Source: Chloroherpetonaceae bacterium (lineage in GTDB: Bacteria; Bacteroidota; Chlorobiia; Chlorobiales; Chloroherpetonaceae). Taken from it: a stretch of 40,700 nucleotides of DNA. Each line of letters opens with the position of its first letter. The stretch's first letter is position 1. Of the stretch, positions 17,149-26,683 are shown in pieces. The position numbers were made by a program, and so were the translations under genes. The stretch is taken from contig JANQGG010000003.1 of NCBI GenBank assembly GCA_028277445.1, forward strand, positions 1 through 40,700, in the 5' to 3' direction. Below the pieces are notes generated by a model. It was not told the origin of the DNA. It made no database searches and saw only the letters and a list, made by a program, of their open reading frames with translations.

Positions 17149-18762
17149 TTATCGTTTCGTGCGGTAAAGCTTATAATCAATGCCGAACTTTTTGACCCGA
17201 AGCCCCATCACGCGATCGGTAAGCCCGAGTTCTTGCGCTGCCTTCGACATATTTCCTTTTGCATTCTTCAAAGCCTCAACAATCATTTCATACTCTATTG
17301 AATCCATGCGTTGACCAAGTGGACCGGAATAAGGCGTGCCGCTGGATTCAGCGGTTTGAAGCGTAGGCGGCAGATGATAGCCGTGAATAACCGCATCATC
17401 ACTTAAAATCACAGCGCGTTCAATGGAATTTTCCAACTCCCGAACATTACCGGGCCAATGATAGCGCATAAGCATATCAATGGCTGTCGTTGAAATCCGG
17501 CGAATGCCTTTTCCATTAATCTCATTGTATTTTTCCACAAAAAAATCAGCCAGCAACAAAATATCTGCTTTGCGTTCCCGAAGCGGCGGAACGGTGACGG
17601 GGAAAATATTCAATCGGTAATACAAGTCCTCTCTGAACCTGCCTTCCTGAATTTCCTGTTCAAGATCGCGATTGGTTGCCGCAATAATCCTTACATCCAC
17701 CTTATATGTTTTATTGCCGCCAACGCGCTCAAATTCCCTTTCCTGGAGAATTCTAAGCAACTTAGCCTGAACGCCCAGGCTTAACTCACCGATCTCATCC
17801 AAAAATATTGTGCCGGTATCGGCTTGTTCAAATCGACCTTTTCGTGCCGAAATTGCCCCGGTAAACGCCCCTTTTTCATGACCAAAAAGCTCACTTTCCA
17901 CAATGCTTTCAGGCAACGCCGCGCAATTAAATTTGATAAAAGGTTTGTTTTTTCGCTGGCTTTTATAGTGAATATCGCTGGCAACCAGTTCCTTACCCAC
18001 GCCGCTTTCCCCTAAAATCAATACCGTAGCATTTGTTGGGGATATCTTATTGATCATTTGAAACACATTGCGCATTGATTTGGAATTGCCAATAATATTC
18101 ACCGGCGCGTTTAACTCGCCGTCACCGGAATGGGTTTGTTCATACTCATCCGATTCATTTTTTAACTGGGCGGCATGGCGTTGTTCTTTAAACGTTTGTT
18201 GTTTTAACTGAATCGCCTGAGAGATCATTGCGGCGATAATGGAAAGCAAATTTAAATCGGCTTCCATTTGGATTTCTATGTCTTTTTTATTATCCGATTT
18301 AGAATTCTCGAAAGCCTTGGATGTTTCCGGTATGATCATCCGGTCGGCGCTGATGGTTCCTAACACTTCCCGACACCACTTGATCGGCACACATATAAAG
18401 CAAAGCGAACTGGTATCCAATTCTGCCCGCGCTCCCGTTCGATCCAAAAAATTTGGTTCATTGGCGATATTTGGTATTACGATCGGCGAACCGGTTTCAA
18501 CAACCTGTCCGATAATACCTTCGCCGATTTTATAATTCCCTTTTGCTTGTTCATTAATCGATAACCCGAACGATTCATTAATCATGATGTTACCGCTTTC
18601 GCGGTCGTACAACGTGATCATCCCTCGCATCATCCCCAAATACTCCGACATGATGGAAAGCACCAAACGAAGCACTTTGTTAAAATCTTCTTCTTTAGTT
18701 AATACATTGCTGATTTCAGAAAGTAATGCCAATCTGCTTTTACAAAAGGTTTGATCACTCAT
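17149..18762 (-). CDS. nifA: sigma-54-dependent activator with N-terminal GAF domain, NifA-like
   Basis: A 537-residue enhancer-binding protein that would activate RNA polymerase-sigma54. Residues ~15-185 form a GAF sensor domain. The AAA+ domain (about 220-455) has Walker A GESGVGKE, the sigma54-contacting GAFTGA (299-304) and Walker B GTIFLDEIGE. The C-terminal helix-turn-helix (about 500-537, NMSKAAQELGLTDRVMGLRV, then KKFGIDYKLYR) closely resembles the NifA DNA-binding end. The proteobacterial NifA interdomain Cys motif is not seen. It lies 7 bases downstream of nifV on the same strand, supporting a nitrogen-fixation role. Assignment as NifA rather than another GAF/NtrC-type activator rests on the C-terminus and this neighbour. 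Confidence 0.75.
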   Translation of the reverse strand: MSDQTFCKSRLALLSEISNVLTKEEDFNKVLRLVLSIMSEYLGMMRGMITLYDRESGNIMINESFGLSINEQAKGNYKIGEGIIGQVVETGSPIVIPNIANEPNFLDRTGARAELDTSSLCFICVPIKWCREVLGTISADRMIIPETSKAFENSKSDNKKDIEIQMEADLNLLSIIAAMISQAIQLKQQTFKEQRHAAQLKNESDEYEQTHSGDGELNAPVNIIGNSKSMRNVFQMINKISPTNATVLILGESGVGKELVASDIHYKSQRKNKPFIKFNCAALPESIVESELFGHEKGAFTGAISARKGRFEQADTGTIFLDEIGELSLGVQAKLLRILQEREFERVGGNKTYKVDVRIIAATNRDLEQEIQEGRFREDLYYRLNIFPVTVPPLRERKADILLLADFFVEKYNEINGKGIRRISTTAIDMLMRYHWPGNVRELENSIERAVILSDDAVIHGYHLPPTLQTAESSGTPYSGPLGQRMDSIEYEMIVEALKNAKGNMSKAAQELGLTDRVMGLRVKKFGIDYKLYRTKR

Positions 18763-18769
18763 GATTTAC

Positions 18770-19924
18770 TTAGGCAACCTTATTTTTAGGATTGAATTGC
18801 TGATAGATATCTATTAATTCTTGGGGCGTTAGGGAACGCTTTAACGCTATGACTTTTAATTTTACCTGATTTAAAATGGCCAGCGATTCAGGTTTGGAGA
18901 CCTCAATTTTATATTGAGAAAGGATATGTCTTATAGCTGCCGAACCGCTATGTTTACCAATAATATAAGTTGCCGGTGCATTACCAACCGATTCTGGAAG
19001 AAACGGCTGATACGTTTTAGGGTCTTTAATCAATGCGGCGCAATGGATACCCGATTCATGTTGAAAGATCGCTTCACCCACAATTGGCTTTTGAGTGTGA
19101 ATCTTTCGTCCTGAAATGTTTGCCACATATCGGCAAAGCCGATTTAATTTTGAAAGATCAATTGTAGAAGAATACTGCTTCGACATTGAAAGTGCAACGG
19201 CGATTTCCTCCAAGGCTACATTTCCGGCACGTTCGCCAATTCCACACACTGTTGCGCTTATAGCCTGACACCCTGCATCAATAGCCAACATGGCGTTAGC
19301 CGTAGCCATCCCCAGATCGTTATGCGCATGAAATTCCAAAGGAATTTGGCTATGCCTTTGAATCTGCATGATCATGGGATTGATATCCTGCGGTAAAACC
19401 GAACCCACGGTATCGGCTATGCGCAGCCGGTCAGCCCCAACATGTTGAGCATGCGCTATAAATCTTGACAAAAAAACCGAATTAGCGCGTATGCCATCCT
19501 GAGCACCTACGCTGACAAATTCGAAATAGCCTTTGGCCTTTTGCACCAAAACCTCGAGCTGCTCTATTACCCAGCTTTCATCTTTATTCAGCGAGGCCAA
19601 ATGGGAGTTTGAGGTTGGAAAACTAATATGAACGCCTTCTGTACCCGTTTTTGCAGCGCTTTCAATATCGCTTTTCAGCGCACGCGACCACGATGTTAAC
19701 CTGACAGGCAACCCTTTTTGAACAATCCCCCGAATGGTTTTTTGCTCATACTCGCTCATTGCCGGAATGCCAACTTCTAATTCATTGACGCCACACTCAA
19801 CAAGTTTTTTGGCCAGTTCTATCTTTTCACTACCCTTAAATACCACACCCGGCGCTTGCTCACCGTCACGTAACGTGGTATCCACAATCCATACCTGCCG
19901 ATTTGTTTTACTGATTTCATTCAT
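18770..19924 (-). CDS. nifV: homocitrate synthase, NifV-type
   Basis: Condenses acetyl-CoA with 2-oxoglutarate to homocitrate, the organic ligand of the nitrogenase FeMo cofactor. The 384-residue product has the DRE-TIM signature DTTLRDGEQAPGV, the EVGIPAM segment typical of NifV, and the HAHND metal-binding motif with CGIGERAGN. I took the ATG at 19924 because a GGTGG ribosome-binding site precedes it and the length then matches NifV; upstream in-frame starts (to 20002) add an unconserved tail. It precedes the NifA-like gene by 7 bases. An isopropylmalate-synthase relative is possible but less likely from the motifs. Confidence 0.85.
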   Translation of the reverse strand: MNEISKTNRQVWIVDTTLRDGEQAPGVVFKGSEKIELAKKLVECGVNELEVGIPAMSEYEQKTIRGIVQKGLPVRLTSWSRALKSDIESAAKTGTEGVHISFPTSNSHLASLNKDESWVIEQLEVLVQKAKGYFEFVSVGAQDGIRANSVFLSRFIAHAQHVGADRLRIADTVGSVLPQDINPMIMQIQRHSQIPLEFHAHNDLGMATANAMLAIDAGCQAISATVCGIGERAGNVALEEIAVALSMSKQYSSTIDLSKLNRLCRYVANISGRKIHTQKPIVGEAIFQHESGIHCAALIKDPKTYQPFLPESVGNAPATYIIGKHSGSAAIRHILSQYKIEVSKPESLAILNQVKLKVIALKRSLTPQELIDIYQQFNPKNKVA

Positions 19925-20561
19925 TTCTATACCACCATAAAACTTAACCTTAGCAAAATCTTCAGACATTAAAGCCAATAACGATTGATCTCTCCCATCC
20001 ACATGTTTAGATGCTCAAACTCATCCATTTTCTCAATAAATTTACACTTTAGAACTAAAATATTAATTTTTTTAATTTTAACAATTGTTTTGCCATATTT
20101 ATTTAACATTTTTGTATTAATAATGTTAATATATTAGAATCCTCCACTTATACATTTTCGTTTGACATAAACTCTTGCATCCGAAATTCTTCAAAGACTG
20201 GCTGTATTTTTTTTATTTTTCACATGACTTTTTTCTAAAGGTTTTATAATTTGTAAAAGAAAACACTTGGATTTTGTAAGCCGGGTGTTATTTTTTAGTT
20301 AAAATGGAGAATAGGAAAATCGGGGGGTCGGTACGGTCGTTTTAGATTATAGAAATAAGAAGTAGTTGTTGATTGGTTAATAGTTCAATGCATTCTGAAT
20401 TGAGAGTTGGGTGCATTAAAAAATGCTTCAATTACTTAACTTATTTTTAATTTTTATTGATTTATGTACCGAATTTTTTTTACGCTTAAACATTAATAAA
20501 GCCTTTAGAGCGAATCTCCGAATTCAAGGATTACTAAACCTTTAAACGATTTTTCAAAACT
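19925..20561. other. long AT-rich divergent intergenic region
   Basis: About 640 bases separate the nifV start from the divergently transcribed cytochrome gene. No credible ORF or RNA gene is visible. The region is very AT-rich, with one GC-rich patch around 20322-20340 (cggggggtcggtacggtcg). It should hold the promoters for both sides. A possible sigma-54 element for nifV is noted separately, and a ttgaca hexamer is seen at 20163 without a good -10 partner. Confidence 0.5.
20081..20095 (-). promoter_or_regulatory. possible sigma-54 (-24/-12) promoter for nifV-nifA
   Basis: Read on the minus strand, TGGCA (20095-20091) is followed, at the exact -24/-12 spacing, by TTG and then T instead of the expected C (tggcaaaacaattgt). 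This sits about 155 bases before the nifV ATG on the correct strand. No TGT-N10-ACA NifA upstream site was found nearby. The element is short enough to occur by chance. Confidence 0.3.
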
Positions 20562-21575
20562 ATGGACAAACCAAATCTTCAATCGTATGGAGTAGCTATT
20601 GGCGGTGCTATTTTCTTTCTGGTTTTATTTTTTATTGTATCGCTGGTTACCGGATATGAGCCTTATGCCGAACATGCATCAGTTTTTGCTATACTAAAAA
20701 CAGTTTTTGGCTGGCTTGCTCTATTTGCTTTTGCAAGTTTTGTTATCATCATGATGGGCCGGATGTCGCAGTTAATCACTTCGGGGTGGTTTTTAGGTAT
20801 ACTCATTGGCGCCATTATCATGATCAGTTTATCGGCAGTATTTTTATTTACAGCTGCCGGGCCTCGTACAACCACGGTTGAAGGTGTTGCCATTCGATCA
20901 GTGGCTCAACTCAATGAGTTTGCCTCTGGTGGCGCAACCAAGCAGGAAGTCACTGGTGAAGCGGCTCAGTATAAAGACACTTACGATAAACGTTGCGGCG
21001 CGTGCCATACCATTAAGTCCATTGAAGGCTCGCTTGCCTCAAAATACGCTGCAAAAAACAAAGTGGAATTTGTTGTAAAGTGGATGGCTGGCATGCCTAA
21101 CTCGCCTGTTAAACCCAATGAAGTAGATGGCATTATTATGTATATCGAAGCCCTTTATGGTGTTGGTCAGGGTGGCGCTGGTACTGAAGTTGCTGATGCC
21201 GGAGGCGCAGATGCTGCTGAAACCGAATCAGAAGCAGAAGTCAAAGAAGCTGAAACTGAAAGCGCTGAAGCAGCTCCTGCCGAAGCATCATTTGATGTTG
21301 CTGCAATTCGCGCTGAACTTGAAGGTTTTGATACACTGGAAGGCGAAGGAATTTACAAGCAATCATGTGCCATGTGCCACGATACAGGGTTGAGCAATGC
21401 CCCAAAAACTGGCGTTCCGGCTGATTGGACAACGCGAATGCCTTTAGGTACGGCTGAAATGGTTCAAAAGTCCATTGACGGCTTTGGCATGATGCCGGCT
21501 CGCGGTGGAAATTCAGCATTAACCGATAAGCAGGTTGGCGATGCCGTAGCTTATATGATCGAAGAGAGCTTATAA
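20562..21575 (+). CDS. membrane-anchored dihaem cytochrome c
   Basis: A 337-residue electron-transfer protein. Three membrane helices lie near the N-terminus (about 12-30, 46-66 and 76-98). Two periplasmic cytochrome c domains follow, with haem-binding CGACH (145-149) and CAMCH (269-273). Candidate axial Met ligands are in MAGMPN (about 178) and GMMPARGG (about 310). The domains are joined by an Ala/Glu-rich linker (about 205-245) that looks flexible and strongly acidic. No oxidase or reductase gene adjoins it, so its partner is unknown; a quinol- or nitrogen-cycle-linked role is only a guess. A strong terminator follows at once. Confidence 0.8.
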   Translation: MDKPNLQSYGVAIGGAIFFLVLFFIVSLVTGYEPYAEHASVFAILKTVFGWLALFAFASFVIIMMGRMSQLITSGWFLGILIGAIIMISLSAVFLFTAAGPRTTTVEGVAIRSVAQLNEFASGGATKQEVTGEAAQYKDTYDKRCGACHTIKSIEGSLASKYAAKNKVEFVVKWMAGMPNSPVKPNEVDGIIMYIEALYGVGQGGAGTEVADAGGADAAETESEAEVKEAETESAEAAPAEASFDVAAIRAELEGFDTLEGEGIYKQSCAMCHDTGLSNAPKTGVPADWTTRMPLGTAEMVQKSIDGFGMMPARGGNSALTDKQVGDAVAYMIEESL

Positions 21576-21592
21576 TTTACCCGTATTTTATA

Positions 21593-21625
21593 AAAAGACT
21601 GCCTGTTTGGGCAGTCTTTTTTTTT
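21593..21625 (+). terminator. rho-independent terminator of the cytochrome gene
   Basis: The stem aaagactgcc pairs with ggcagtcttt around a short tgttt loop and runs directly into a tract of more than eight T residues. It ends 15 bases before the next ATG, so the downstream gene must have its own promoter overlapping it or depend on readthrough. Confidence 0.9.
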
Positions 21626-21639
21626 ACCTGATCCCACCC

Positions 21640-23091
21640 ATGAAGTTTTCAACTGTATTTTCTCGCACCATTTTTTTAGAGCTTCTTTTTGTATTTTTTC
21701 CAATATCAAGCCTGCTCTCACAACCATTTTCGGAATACGGCGCGCGTGAAATGAGAGGCGTTTGGATCGCAACGGCATACGGTATTGATTGGCCAAAAAC
21801 AACTGATCCAGAAGAACAGCAACGCTCACTGCGAACTATATTTCAAGATATAGCGTCTAAAAACTGCAATGCCGTATTTTTCCAGGTGCGAATACGCGGC
21901 GATATTTTGTTCTACTCGAACTATGAACCCTACAGCGATGTCCTGACCGATACGCTGGGTAAAATGCCTTCATACGATCCGGTTAATTATGCGATCAGCC
22001 TTGCACATGAGTATGGGCTTGAGTTTCATGCCTGGTTCAATACCATGATCTTGCGCGGCAAAAACCGTACCCCAACATCTGTTGGCGTTCCACATATCTG
22101 GCAATCGCATCCCGAATGGATTGATCGTCGCGCTCAAATCAATCCATCTCAGAAAACCGCTTACCTTAATCCGGCTTTACCTGAAGTTCATGAACACCTC
22201 GTGAATCTCATTGCTGATTTTGCACATCGTTACGATGTTGATGGCATCCAATGCGACGATTACCTTCGATACCCATCACAATTTTTCCCCGACGATCCCG
22301 AATATGAATCCCAAAACCCACATAACCTTTCACGGGAAGATTGGCGACGCGAAAACATCAACACGTTTGTAAAAACCTTGTATGACACGTTGATGATCAT
22401 TAAACCGTATTTGAAATTTGGCGTTTCGCCAGTCGGGGTTTATGAGCGGGTAGATTCCGAACCGGCCATGGAGAGCTATCGGGATGTCTACCAGGATTCC
22501 CGCGCATGGAGCAAAGCACAAACCTGCGACTATCTTGCGCCCCAGGTTTATTTCCATACCGGGCCAACACGACAAAGTGATCGCAAAATTGGTAAGTTTA
22601 ATCCGCCTTTTGAAAAATTGCTTGAAGATTGGTCTCAAAATAAAAACAACCGGCATTTGTATGTGGGACTTGGGCCTTACAAACCGTCCATCAAAGCGGA
22701 ATTGGATGCGCAAATCACCCTTGTTCAACGCGCCGGCGCTGAAGGGATGATCTTCTACCCATACCATGCCATTGCAGATATACCAAGATTGTTTCCCGAT
22801 AGCGTTCCCACGCCAACCATGCCGTGGAAATCAATCACCCTGCCGTCGGCGCCAAACAACATCCAGTTATTTACATTCAACAATGCGCCACATGCATTTT
22901 GGCCTAAATCGGGTCAGATTCGATGGACAAATATCTACAAAATCACCCAAAACCGTCATCAGCTCATTCAATCCAAAATATGGGAGCATAAGACAAAGAT
23001 AAATGCCCAATCCGGCGACACCATTTTTTTTACCATCATAGATCGCTACGGCCACGAAAGCCCGCCATCACTGCCAATGGTGGTACCGTGA
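21640..23091 (+). CDS. GHL10-family (DUF187/YngK-like) secreted glycoside-hydrolase-like protein
   Basis: A 483-residue exported protein. The signal peptide spans about residues 1-27 (hydrophobic LELLFVFFPISSLL). It is followed by the family opening EMRGVWIATAYGIDWP. The TIM-barrel strands AVFFQVR, LEFHAWFNTM, GIQCDDYLRYP and FGVSPVGVY match GHL10 proteins, relatives of glycoside hydrolases thought to act on cell-wall or other polysaccharides. The acidic pair in DGIQCDDY may be catalytic. The ATG at 21640 was chosen because it begins the signal peptide; a longer TTG start would lie inside the terminator stem. queF ends against it on the other strand. Confidence 0.85.
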   Translation: MKFSTVFSRTIFLELLFVFFPISSLLSQPFSEYGAREMRGVWIATAYGIDWPKTTDPEEQQRSLRTIFQDIASKNCNAVFFQVRIRGDILFYSNYEPYSDVLTDTLGKMPSYDPVNYAISLAHEYGLEFHAWFNTMILRGKNRTPTSVGVPHIWQSHPEWIDRRAQINPSQKTAYLNPALPEVHEHLVNLIADFAHRYDVDGIQCDDYLRYPSQFFPDDPEYESQNPHNLSREDWRRENINTFVKTLYDTLMIIKPYLKFGVSPVGVYERVDSEPAMESYRDVYQDSRAWSKAQTCDYLAPQVYFHTGPTRQSDRKIGKFNPPFEKLLEDWSQNKNNRHLYVGLGPYKPSIKAELDAQITLVQRAGAEGMIFYPYHAIADIPRLFPDSVPTPTMPWKSITLPSAPNNIQLFTFNNAPHAFWPKSGQIRWTNIYKITQNRHQLIQSKIWEHKTKINAQSGDTIFFTIIDRYGHESPPSLPMVVP

Positions 23092-23445
23092 TTATTTGGT
23101 GGACTGCGGGTAAGAAACGCTCACCGTTTCCGTAATGCCGCCCCTGGCCTTCCAGTCCGTTATTACCGTCATCTGCCTAGGACTCAGCACACCGACCAGA
23201 TCATCCAACATCCGATTGGTGATATTTTCATAAAAGATTCCTGCGTTTCGAAACTCCAAAAAGTAGTATTTTAAGGATTTAAGCTCAACGCATAGCTTAT
23301 CGGGGATATATCGAATGGTAATAGTGCCGAAGTCTGGTAGACCGGTTTTCGGACATACCGAGGTAAATTCCGGATTTATAATTTCAATGGTATAATCGCG
23401 GTTTGGAAAACTGTTTTCAAATGTTTCCAATAAGTCTCGTTTCAT
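23092..23445 (-). CDS. queF: NADPH-dependent 7-cyano-7-deazaguanine reductase
   Basis: Reduces preQ0 to preQ1 in queuosine tRNA modification. The 117-residue single-domain form is type I QueF. The catalytic Cys is in [14 protein letters not shown], with the following Asp as the proton donor. The QueF motif [14 protein letters not shown] (E, S, LK, Y) identifies the family and binds NADPH. Its stop codon directly abuts the stop of the GHL10 gene (convergent, no spacing). It is divergent from the methyltransferase at 23495, with 49 bases shared as promoter space. Other queuosine genes are not in the window. Confidence 0.95.
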   Translation of the reverse strand: MKRDLLETFENSFPNRDYTIEIINPEFTSVCPKTGLPDFGTITIRYIPDKLCVELKSLKYYFLEFRNAGIFYENITNRMLDDLVGVLSPRQMTVITDWKARGGITETVSVSYPQSTK

Positions 23446-23494
23446 TCTGTTTCTCTTCTGATTAAAAACCGGAAGATACTAATATTTCCAGCAT

Positions 23495-24178
23495 ATGCAC
23501 CAATCACAAGACGTTTTAAAACGGAAACTTCACAACGCCTATACCCTCTCGGAAACCCAATTTGAACTTGGCTCGCACAACCTATTGATTTACAGTGTTG
23601 AAGATAGTTACGGTCTTTTGGATAAGATCACCGATGAAGAATTTCTTAAAGACGAGCAAATGCCGTATTGGGCGGAAATCTGGCCATCATCGCTTGTGCT
23701 TTCTCATTATCTTCTTGATAAGGTTGATCTGGCCAATAAAGCCTGTATTGAGCTTGGCGCAGGCGTTGGCGTTGTTAGTGTTGCTTCGTCGCTGATTGGC
23801 GCAAAAACACTCTGCACGGATATTTCCGAAGAAGCGCTGGATTTCATGAAACTTAACGCAATGGTAAATAATACCTGGATTGACGTTGCGTTATTGGACT
23901 GGCGAAAAATCAGGCTGAACCAAACATATGATTACATCTTTGCAGCTGATGTGTTATATGAACGCCGAAACCATTTGCCAATTCTGAATGCAATTGATAA
24001 ACTCCTGAAACCCGAAGGCAAAGCAATTGTGGCCGATCCCGAACGCCAAATCGCCGCCGGTTTTTTTAGGATGCTGCAGGAAAACGATTTTTTTTTAACA
24101 ACTGAAAAGCGCTATATCGATACCAAACCCCGCAAATTAGGGATTTCAATCCATACCATTACTAAACGTACGCGTTAG
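23495..24178 (+). CDS. class I SAM methyltransferase, lysine-methyltransferase-like (MTF16-type)
   Basis: A 227-residue Rossmann methyltransferase. The SAM-binding motif I is ELGAGVGVVSV (about residue 88) with motif II CTDISEEAL after it. The characteristic AADVLYE segment (about residue 150) and preceding MPYWAEIWPSS resemble the protein N-lysine methyltransferases (Nnt1/METTL family). These modify translation factors or chaperones in other organisms. The actual target is not predictable here. It is divergent from queF. The 383 bases after it carry no gene. Confidence 0.75.
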   Translation: MHQSQDVLKRKLHNAYTLSETQFELGSHNLLIYSVEDSYGLLDKITDEEFLKDEQMPYWAEIWPSSLVLSHYLLDKVDLANKACIELGAGVGVVSVASSLIGAKTLCTDISEEALDFMKLNAMVNNTWIDVALLDWRKIRLNQTYDYIFAADVLYERRNHLPILNAIDKLLKPEGKAIVADPERQIAAGFFRMLQENDFFLTTEKRYIDTKPRKLGISIHTITKRTR

Positions 24179-24561
24179 TTGATTTCAGATTTAATACGCT
24201 TGCCTTTGGGTTTCCAATTCATCACCATTTGTCTAATAATTTGCATTTTCATTAATTTTCAGGGATCGCGGTTTTGATAACCGATTAAAATTCGTTAAGA
24301 TATTCAAAAGCCAAGCGCCTCCAAACCGTTACTTGGCAAGCATTAACTTTCTATTTGTCTTATATATTTGCATGCAATGTTTATGCGTCTTTAAAGCTTG
24401 TTGCCGAGTTATTTAAGCTATCAACGCAACATGAGCATTGCGCTTAACGTTTGTCTTTTTGGCTCAATCCAATTATGAGCTTGTAAAATAAGCTTAGCAC
24501 ATTATCCCTTATTTAACCGGAAGCGCAAGCCCCCAATCATTAACAACTAAAATTACAACTT
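24179..24561. other. 383-base gene-free stretch before the LamG/VWA pair
   Basis: No credible ORF or RNA gene is seen. A small inverted repeat gccaag/cttggc lies at about 24311-24338. The region probably contains the promoter of the LamG/VWA unit, but no convincing -35/-10 pair was identified. Confidence 0.45.
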
Positions 24562-26652
24562 ATGAAAAAGCAACCAAGATTTAGTTCCAGCTCATTAAAT
24601 CTGAGCGATTCTGCTTATGCTAATATTGGAAATCCCAGTTTCCTGCAGAATACCCTTTCGTTTACATTGGAATCATGGATTTTTTTAGAGGATGTTTCCG
24701 GGACTCAAGCTATAATAAGTAAACATTCCAATGACGATACCGGCGCATTTTTGTTATACCTCGATAATGGATACCCTGCAACTTACTATCGAACCGCGCC
24801 ATATTTTTTAAAATCAACGGACGCGATTACCCCTAACGCTTGGCATCATATTGCCGCAAGTTATGATTCAAGTAAAAATCAATTGACGCTGTATGTGGAT
24901 GGCGTGCAAAAAGCGCAAGGCTCATTTCAGTTTAAGCCTTCAACATCGAGCCCTGATGATATTCTAATCGGCGCCGATGGCGGCAGCCACCCCACAAGCT
25001 TTTTTCAAGGGATGATCGGAAGGATTGCAATTTGGACCTCATGCCGAACTTTAGACCAAATTGTTTCTGATTCTGTACAAGTTGATGAACCTACTGCCGA
25101 GGCCTTTTTAGACGCATGCTTTGATTTCAGCGTTTTACCAGCGAAGGATTTATCGGGTAATAATTTGCCAATTTCATTATATGGCGGTGCCAACTACTGC
25201 CAAAGCGTTCCCGGGGTTAAACTGGAAAATAAGGCTTACGTTAGTTGCGGACACAATCCCGATTTAAGCTTTCCAAATACCGAGTCTTACACCATAGAAG
25301 GCTGGTTTTTCCCAAAAGGTGATAGTGGAACAATAGTTAGTAAGTTCAACAAAGGCGGTACAGGGGAGTATTCTCTTACTTTAAATCAAAACAAACTATC
25401 GGCTAATCGGAATACACCTCCGGGAACAATAACCTCCCAAGCCATTATAGAAAGCAACTACTCTTATTATCATTTTGCCATGGTGTTTAATCATAAAGAT
25501 AAAACGCTGAATCTGTACATAAATGGGAATTTACAAGCTTCGCAATACTTTTTGGAAAACATTCCGGATGATAATACCGATTTTTTGATCGGCGCAATTT
25601 TTAATCAAGGCTCACCCGATGATTTTTTTGAAGGGCATGTGCAAAACATCAGAGTATGGGACAAAGCCCTTTCGATAGGTGAAATTCAACAGTGGATGCT
25701 TAATCAACCTATTGAAGAAACGCACTTAAAAGCGTCGTTTGATTTTAGCGTCAATCCGCCGGTTGATAACACCGATCAAAACACGATCACGTTGAAAAAT
25801 GGCGCTGTTATTGATTTTCAAAAAATCATTCTGGATCCATCCGATATTTTAACTAAAATCGGCTTTTTTGAAACCTTAAACGCCACATATCTTAGCCAGG
25901 AAAAAGCTGAACCCAACCCACCCCCCAGCGTCAAGGCTTCTGTTTCGCCTCAAGAACCTCAAGCTGAGATATTATCCGAAAGCTTCTCCCAAACGCTCCA
26001 GGATGAATTAGAACATTTAATGGGCACAAATAATTATGATGAAGCTCGCAAAGCCGAGCATCGCACGCGCTTTAAAGAAAGTTTTCAGCGAGCCCAGCAA
26101 ATGATGGCGGAAAATCCTGATTTAATGAAGGGCTTTACAACAATTAAGGAACAAGGTCGTGTAAAACTGATTCATCATGGACTTCATGGAAACGAAGTTA
26201 TTTATGAAGGCGACGCTTTAGAAGTATCCGATTGCACCCTCTGGTGGATTTCATTTATTTACAAGTTAACAATCGGATTCTTGCAAGCTTTAGGATTGGC
26301 TCCATCTTTCGGCAATATCGCCACCCGCGTTTACAACTTAGTTTCTTCGAACCAACGTGTTATTGATTTCATATCAACGACGCTGGGTAAAGCGATTACT
26401 GTTTCTACCGGTGTAAGTATTGTTGGCGTTATCTATCGAGAAGGTCTGATGTGGCCGCTGTTAAAGCTTGCTTTTACCACCGGAAGTTGGTGGTGTTTAT
26501 TTTGGGTTTTGAAAAAAGTGATTGCAATTGTTACCGGACTGGAAGCGGCTGAATTATTAGCAGGATTTGTCGTTTGGGCTGCTCAGATAACAACGCTTTC
26601 ACTTCAATATTCTAAAGCGTGTCCTCAAAATGCTGTTCAAAGCGCCAATTAA
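24562..26652 (+). CDS. double LamG-domain protein with hydrophobic C-terminal region, function unknown
   Basis: A 696-residue protein. Two concanavalin-like LamG domains occupy about residues 10-200 and 215-400. They are recognisable by FTLESWIFL, WHHIAASYDSSKNQLTLYV and the parallel second set YTIEGWFFP and YYHFAMVFNHKDKTLNLYI. A charged helical stretch (about 450-530) follows, then a strongly hydrophobic C-terminal third (about 555-690) with several possible membrane helices, ending near a Cys. No signal peptide is visible, so how it reaches a glycan or membrane is unclear. The VWA gene follows after 31 bases. The arrangement of a binding module and a membrane-active tail could suit an effector or pore-former, but that is speculation. 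Confidence 0.6.
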   Translation: MKKQPRFSSSSLNLSDSAYANIGNPSFLQNTLSFTLESWIFLEDVSGTQAIISKHSNDDTGAFLLYLDNGYPATYYRTAPYFLKSTDAITPNAWHHIAASYDSSKNQLTLYVDGVQKAQGSFQFKPSTSSPDDILIGADGGSHPTSFFQGMIGRIAIWTSCRTLDQIVSDSVQVDEPTAEAFLDACFDFSVLPAKDLSGNNLPISLYGGANYCQSVPGVKLENKAYVSCGHNPDLSFPNTESYTIEGWFFPKGDSGTIVSKFNKGGTGEYSLTLNQNKLSANRNTPPGTITSQAIIESNYSYYHFAMVFNHKDKTLNLYINGNLQASQYFLENIPDDNTDFLIGAIFNQGSPDDFFEGHVQNIRVWDKALSIGEIQQWMLNQPIEETHLKASFDFSVNPPVDNTDQNTITLKNGAVIDFQKIILDPSDILTKIGFFETLNATYLSQEKAEPNPPPSVKASVSPQEPQAEILSESFSQTLQDELEHLMGTNNYDEARKAEHRTRFKESFQRAQQMMAENPDLMKGFTTIKEQGRVKLIHHGLHGNEVIYEGDALEVSDCTLWWISFIYKLTIGFLQALGLAPSFGNIATRVYNLVSSNQRVIDFISTTLGKAITVSTGVSIVGVIYREGLMWPLLKLAFTTGSWWCLFWVLKKVIAIVTGLEAAELLAGFVVWAAQITTLSLQYSKACPQNAVQSAN

Positions 26653-26683
26653 TTACTTTATCAATCATTAAACCCCAAAAATT

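Noticed and set aside
24440-24455. Minus-strand caaacgttaagcgc, whose core gttaagc fits GTTRRRY, as a further attC-like edge
   Set aside because: No long flanking palindrome of the kind seen at 31477-31546 or 32560-32652 could be found, so a bare core match is not enough.
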